A stretch of 9,606 nt of DNA, taken from Chitinophaga pinensis (GTDB lineage Bacteria; Bacteroidota; Bacteroidia; Flavobacteriales_D; Crocinitomicaceae). Below are positions 7,014 to 9,606 of this stretch, one piece after another; position 1 is the first letter of the stretch, and every line of letters starts with the position of its first letter. The stretch is from the NCBI GenBank assembly GCA_945870115.1, contig CAMBRH010000123.1, positions 1-9,606 of the forward strand, written 5' to 3'. The translations under genes and the position numbers were made by a program. The notes beneath the pieces were generated by a model. It worked only from the letters and a program-made list of their open reading frames with translations. It searched no databases and was not told the DNA's origin.

Positions 7014-7694
7014 TTATTGTGGCTTTTTAGTATTTGTCAGGTAAATCGTGTTTTCAAGAATGCTCAAATTTTGTATTAAAGCGTGGGGATTGGTTTTTAT
7101 CATACAGGCTAAATTACTTTTTGATAGTGTTGCTTTAGGATTTTCAAATTTATCAATTAATCTATCAAAACGCGTGATGGATGTATATGTTCCTGTCTTT
7201 AAAGCATCAGCTTCTTCTTTTTTTAGTTTTTGAGTAGTTTCTGCTGTTAATGTTGGCACTGATCGAGTTAATTTTGAACCGTCCCAAGTCAACCAATTTT
7301 CTTGCATTTCTTTAAATTCTTGTTTTTTATCTTTTTCGATAGCAATTTCTTTAATCGCGTTTTGCAAATCGTTCACATTCACAAAATCACACTGAAATTT
7401 CAGAATAAAATTCACATAATCTGTTTCAACTTTAACATTTGAAATTCCTTCTTTTAACTCTAACTTTTGTTTATATTCCGCAACGATTGATTTAATTTCA
7501 GAAATACTGGGAACCTTTTTTCCATCCAAACTATCCAATGCTAAAATTGAATTTACTTTTAGCTTACTGTCACTCAAATTAACGACATATTTAAAAGTTC
7601 CACTTCCATCACTGTTTATTGAAATATCATCAATAATTTCAATGCAAGATGTGAAAATTAAAGGAAGAAAAAGTAAAAAGATTAATTTTTTCAT
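7014..7694 (-). CDS. Small lipoprotein of unknown function
   Basis: The 226-residue product begins with MKKLIFLLFLPLIFTSC, a lipoprotein signal peptide whose lipobox (FTSC) makes Cys17 the lipidated N-terminus. Acidic residues follow closely (C-I-E-I-I-D-D), vaguely like the acidic surface-export signals described for Bacteroidota lipoproteins, though not an exact match, so the side of the outer membrane is uncertain. The mature protein opens with ISINSDGSGTFKY (24-36). A DGSG turn just after the lipid anchor also occurs in LppM-like lipoproteins, but I see this only as a similarity of pattern. The middle (about 60-135) is Lys/Glu-rich and probably helical. There is no enzyme motif and no second membrane segment. 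A promoter-like element precedes it, and the DUF4836-like envelope gene follows 87 bp downstream with no terminator between, so the two may be transcribed together. Confidence 0.87.
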   Translation of the reverse strand: MKKLIFLLFLPLIFTSCIEIIDDISINSDGSGTFKYVVNLSDSKLKVNSILALDSLDGKKVPSISEIKSIVAEYKQKLELKEGISNVKVETDYVNFILKFQCDFVNVNDLQNAIKEIAIEKDKKQEFKEMQENWLTWDGSKLTRSVPTLTAETTQKLKKEEADALKTGTYTSITRFDRLIDKFENPKATLSKSNLACMIKTNPHALIQNLSILENTIYLTNTKKPQ

Positions 7695-7757
7695 TTTAAG
7701 GAAAAGCTATTTTTTATAAGTTGAATATTAATTTATTATAGTCAAAAAATTATTTTG

Positions 7758-7765
7758 CAAATTTA
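7758..7765 (-). promoter_or_regulatory. Candidate Bacteroidota -7 promoter element for the lipoprotein gene
   Basis: The minus strand reads TAAATTTG, a match to TAnnTTTG, about 63 bp before the lipoprotein ATG at 7694. Two TTG triplets lie upstream on the same strand (7782-7784 and 7788-7790), with gaps of 16 and 22 nt. The second is close to the expected -33 spacing. It lies just downstream of the terminator of the previous unit, where a new promoter would be needed. It is the best supported of the three promoter calls in this window. Confidence 0.58.
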
Positions 7766-7820
7766 ACAATAAAACAGCTTTCAAAAACAATACCAATAAT
7801 TAAGATACTCACAATATTTC

Positions 7821-7852
7821 AAAAAAAGAGCCACCAGAATCAACTGGTGGCT
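7821..7852 (-). terminator. Rho-independent terminator after the carbonic anhydrase gene
   Basis: A perfect 9-bp inverted repeat, AGCCACCAG (7829-7837) and CTGGTGGCT (7844-7852), encloses a 6-nt loop. It is unusually GC-rich for this AT-rich DNA. On the minus strand the hairpin is followed by C and then seven T residues (7821-7827), so it terminates leftward transcription. It starts 20 bp after the carbonic anhydrase stop codon. The other side lacks a T-run, so it should not act on the plus strand. Confidence 0.93.
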
Positions 7853-7872
7853 TTGAAAAAAGTGTTTTGAAG

Positions 7873-8508
7873 TCAAAAATCTAATTGATACACTTTTGCC
7901 AAAGAATGATTATCCTTCATTGTTAGATTCAAATCTTTGATTAAACCATTGTTAACACCATAAACCCAGCCATGAATCATTAATTCTTGTCCATTTTCCC
8001 ATGCTTTTTGCACGATGGATGTTTTTGCTAAATCATACACTTGTTCTACAATGTTTAACTCCACAAAACGATTAAAACGCTCTGTTTCATCTTTCATTAA
8101 ATCCAATTCTTTGTGATGAAAACGGTAAACATCTTTGATGTGTCGAATCCAATTGTCAATAATTCCGATTGAATCATTTGTCATTGCTGCTTTTACACCA
8201 CCGCAGCCGTAATGTCCACAAACAATTATGTGCTTTACTTTTAATGCATTAACTGCATAATCCAACACACTTAACATACTCATATCTGTATGAATAACCA
8301 TATTTGCAATGTTTCTATGCACAAAAACTTCACCTGGAGGAGCTCCAATAATTTCATTCGCTGGAACTCGGCTATCTGAGCATCCAATCCATAAAAGTGG
8401 TGGCTTTTGTCCTTGAGCCAATTTATCAAAAAATTCAGGATTTTCGTCAATTTTTTTCGCAACCCATTCTTTGTTTTGTTCTAATAATTTATTATAAAAA
8501 TTTTCCAT
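7873..8508 (-). CDS. can: Beta-class carbonic anhydrase
   Basis: The product is 211 residues, the normal length for a bacterial beta-carbonic anhydrase, a zinc enzyme that interconverts CO2 and bicarbonate in the cytoplasm. The family signatures are intact. CSDSRVP (43-49) supplies the zinc ligand Cys43 and the Asp45-Arg47 dyad. CGHYGCGG (97-104) supplies ligands His99 and Cys102. Further conserved segments are EVFVHRNIAN (60-69) and the late IHGWVYGVNNG (178-188). The pattern closely matches E. coli Can, where Asp44 can occupy the fourth zinc site in the inactive, bicarbonate-regulated state; whether this enzyme is similarly regulated is not visible. There is no signal peptide. It starts 12 bp after the stop of the SulP transporter gene and ends 20 bp before a strong terminator, so it is the last gene of that transcription unit. 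The pairing suggests it converts bicarbonate brought in by the transporter, or supplies carboxylases. Confidence 0.97.
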   Translation of the reverse strand: MENFYNKLLEQNKEWVAKKIDENPEFFDKLAQGQKPPLLWIGCSDSRVPANEIIGAPPGEVFVHRNIANMVIHTDMSMLSVLDYAVNALKVKHIIVCGHYGCGGVKAAMTNDSIGIIDNWIRHIKDVYRFHHKELDLMKDETERFNRFVELNIVEQVYDLAKTSIVQKAWENGQELMIHGWVYGVNNGLIKDLNLTMKDNHSLAKVYQLDF

Positions 8509-8520
8509 TTTGATGTTTTT

Positions 8521-9606
8521 TTAATGACTTAATACTTTAACTTTTGGTATATTAATTGTTTCGACTTGAATGTGTTTTTCTTTGGCACGATGACTGATAA
8601 AGTTTTGAATTATTTCCAACACATCATAGTCTATTTCAATAGATTTTTTACCATCAATAATAACTTTTGATTTTTTTGGGATATTTTCAAGTAAGTCGAG
8701 AATACTTCCCTTATTTAAAAAAGTAACTTCTTCTGATAAAACAATTGTAATGGTTGATTTATCATTTTCAGTTTGAACACTTTTAGTTGAATGATTTTTG
8801 TAATTTCTTTTTAAAATGAAAAAGATTGAAAAAGCAATTCCGATTCCGATTCCTTTCAATAAATCTGTAAAAAGGATTGCAATTATTGTTGATAAAAATG
8901 GTAGGAACTGATCCCATCCAAGTTTATACATTTGTTTGTATAAATTTACTTTTGATAATTTATATCCCACCATTAATAAAATTCCAGCAAGAGAAGCTAG
9001 GGGAATTAAATTTAAAACACTTGGAATCAAAAGTACAGAAGAGAAAAGTAAAACTCCATGAAAAATCGCTGAAAATTTTGATTTTCCTCCAGAATTTATA
9101 TTTGCAGAACTTCTCACAATAACTTGAGTGATTGGCAAACCTCCAAGTAAACCAGAAATAATATTTCCAAGACCTTGCGCTTTTAGTTCTTTGTTTCGAG
9201 AAGTATAATTTTTTTCAGGGTCCAATTTATCAGTTGCTTCAACACTTAATAAGGTTTCAATACTTCCTACTAAAGCAATTGTCCCAGCGATAACATAAAC
9301 TTGTGGGTTTTTTAAGGCCGAAAAATCTGGAAAAGTGAAAAAAGAAACAAAATCTGACCAAGAACTCGCTTTTGGAAGCGTAACTAAATGTTTAGCATTT
9401 AGATATAAGTCGGGGTAAAACCACTTGAAGAATAAATTCATTCCCACCCCAAAAAGCACGACAAATAAAGCCCCTGGAAGAATTTTGAAGATTGCAATTT
9501 TCTTCAAAAATGGTTTGTCAAATAAAATTAAAATCAGAATTGAAATAACACTGATGATTATTGCTCCAGGACTAATTCTATTTAGGGCCAAGAAAATTTC
9601 TGAAAA
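8521..9606 (-). CDS. SulP-family anion transporter with C-terminal STAS domain (5' end off the window)
   Basis: The frame is open to the right edge, giving 361 visible residues. The first internal start-like codon is a TTG at 9591, but residues upstream of it (FSEIF) continue the frame, and SulP proteins are usually about 500 residues or more. The N-terminal membrane helices are therefore missing from the window. Visible hallmarks, numbered in the fragment, are the SIETLLSVEATDKLD segment (115-129), the GLLGGLPITQVIVRSSANINSGGKS loop and helix (152-176), several further hydrophobic helices to about 265, and a cytoplasmic STAS domain (about 285-350). SulP carriers move bicarbonate, sulfate or other anions across the inner membrane, often with Na+ or H+. 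Substrate cannot be read directly, but the carbonic anhydrase gene 12 bp downstream favours bicarbonate, as in BicA-type members. The promoter lies outside the window. Confidence 0.95.
   Translation of the reverse strand, partial: FSEIFLALNRISPGAIIISVISILILILFDKPFLKKIAIFKILPGALFVVLFGVGMNLFFKWFYPDLYLNAKHLVTLPKASSWSDFVSFFTFPDFSALKNPQVYVIAGTIALVGSIETLLSVEATDKLDPEKNYTSRNKELKAQGLGNIISGLLGGLPITQVIVRSSANINSGGKSKFSAIFHGVLLFSSVLLIPSVLNLIPLASLAGILLMVGYKLSKVNLYKQMYKLGWDQFLPFLSTIIAILFTDLLKGIGIGIAFSIFFILKRNYKNHSTKSVQTENDKSTITIVLSEEVTFLNKGSILDLLENIPKKSKVIIDGKKSIEIDYDVLEIIQNFISHRAKEKHIQVETINIPKVKVLSH

Noticed and set aside
7007..7018. Perfect 12-bp palindrome AATAAATTTATT across the lipoprotein stop codon
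   Set aside because: It is pure A/T in a very AT-rich gap and has no loop for a hairpin and no partner copy at a meaningful place. Chance is the simpler explanation.
6981..7020. Two copies of TTTATTGT about 30 bp apart
   Set aside because: They are short, AT-only apart from one G, in a low-complexity gap, with no symmetry to suggest an operator or repeat family.
9589..9591. TTG as the true start of the SulP gene
   Set aside because: The frame stays open beyond it to the window edge, and the fragment lacks the N-terminal helices that SulP proteins need. The gene is truncated by the window, not short.

Overview
The window is AT-rich and every gene I can support lies on the minus strand, so transcription runs from high to low coordinates. 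It looks like chromosomal DNA from a member of the Bacteroidota, probably Flavobacteriia. The evidence is low GC, start codons with almost no Shine-Dalgarno sequences, promoter-like TAnnTTTG elements upstream of three genes, a DUF4836-like envelope protein, and a MetG with the KFSTS variant of the KMSKS loop. I cannot name a genus. I saw no mobile element, CRISPR array, tRNA or rRNA.

In order of transcription, the right end (9606-7873) holds a SulP-family anion transporter, cut at its 5' end by the window edge, and a beta-class carbonic anhydrase 12 bp downstream. A strong intrinsic terminator (7821-7852) closes this unit. Together they look like a bicarbonate uptake and interconversion pair.

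The middle (7694-3669) holds three cell-envelope genes of unknown function: a small lipoprotein, a secreted DUF4836-like protein with a very acidic insert, and a membrane-anchored protein that appears to be a shorter, divergent paralogue of it. Promoter-like elements precede the first two. The third follows the second by 18 bp and is probably co-transcribed. This is the least explained part of the window.

The left part (3603-1) holds metG (methionyl-tRNA synthetase) behind its own candidate promoter. It is followed 30 bp later by an extended-SDR NAD(P)-dependent epimerase/dehydrogenase of OleD/3-beta-HSD type. That gene overlaps by 14 bp a metallo-beta-lactamase-fold hydrolase which runs off the left edge. 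The last two probably belong to a specialised lipid or polyketide-like pathway continuing outside the window, merely sharing a strand with metG.

No gene-free stretch exceeds 300 bp. The longest, 7695-7872 (178 bp), holds the terminator and a candidate promoter.
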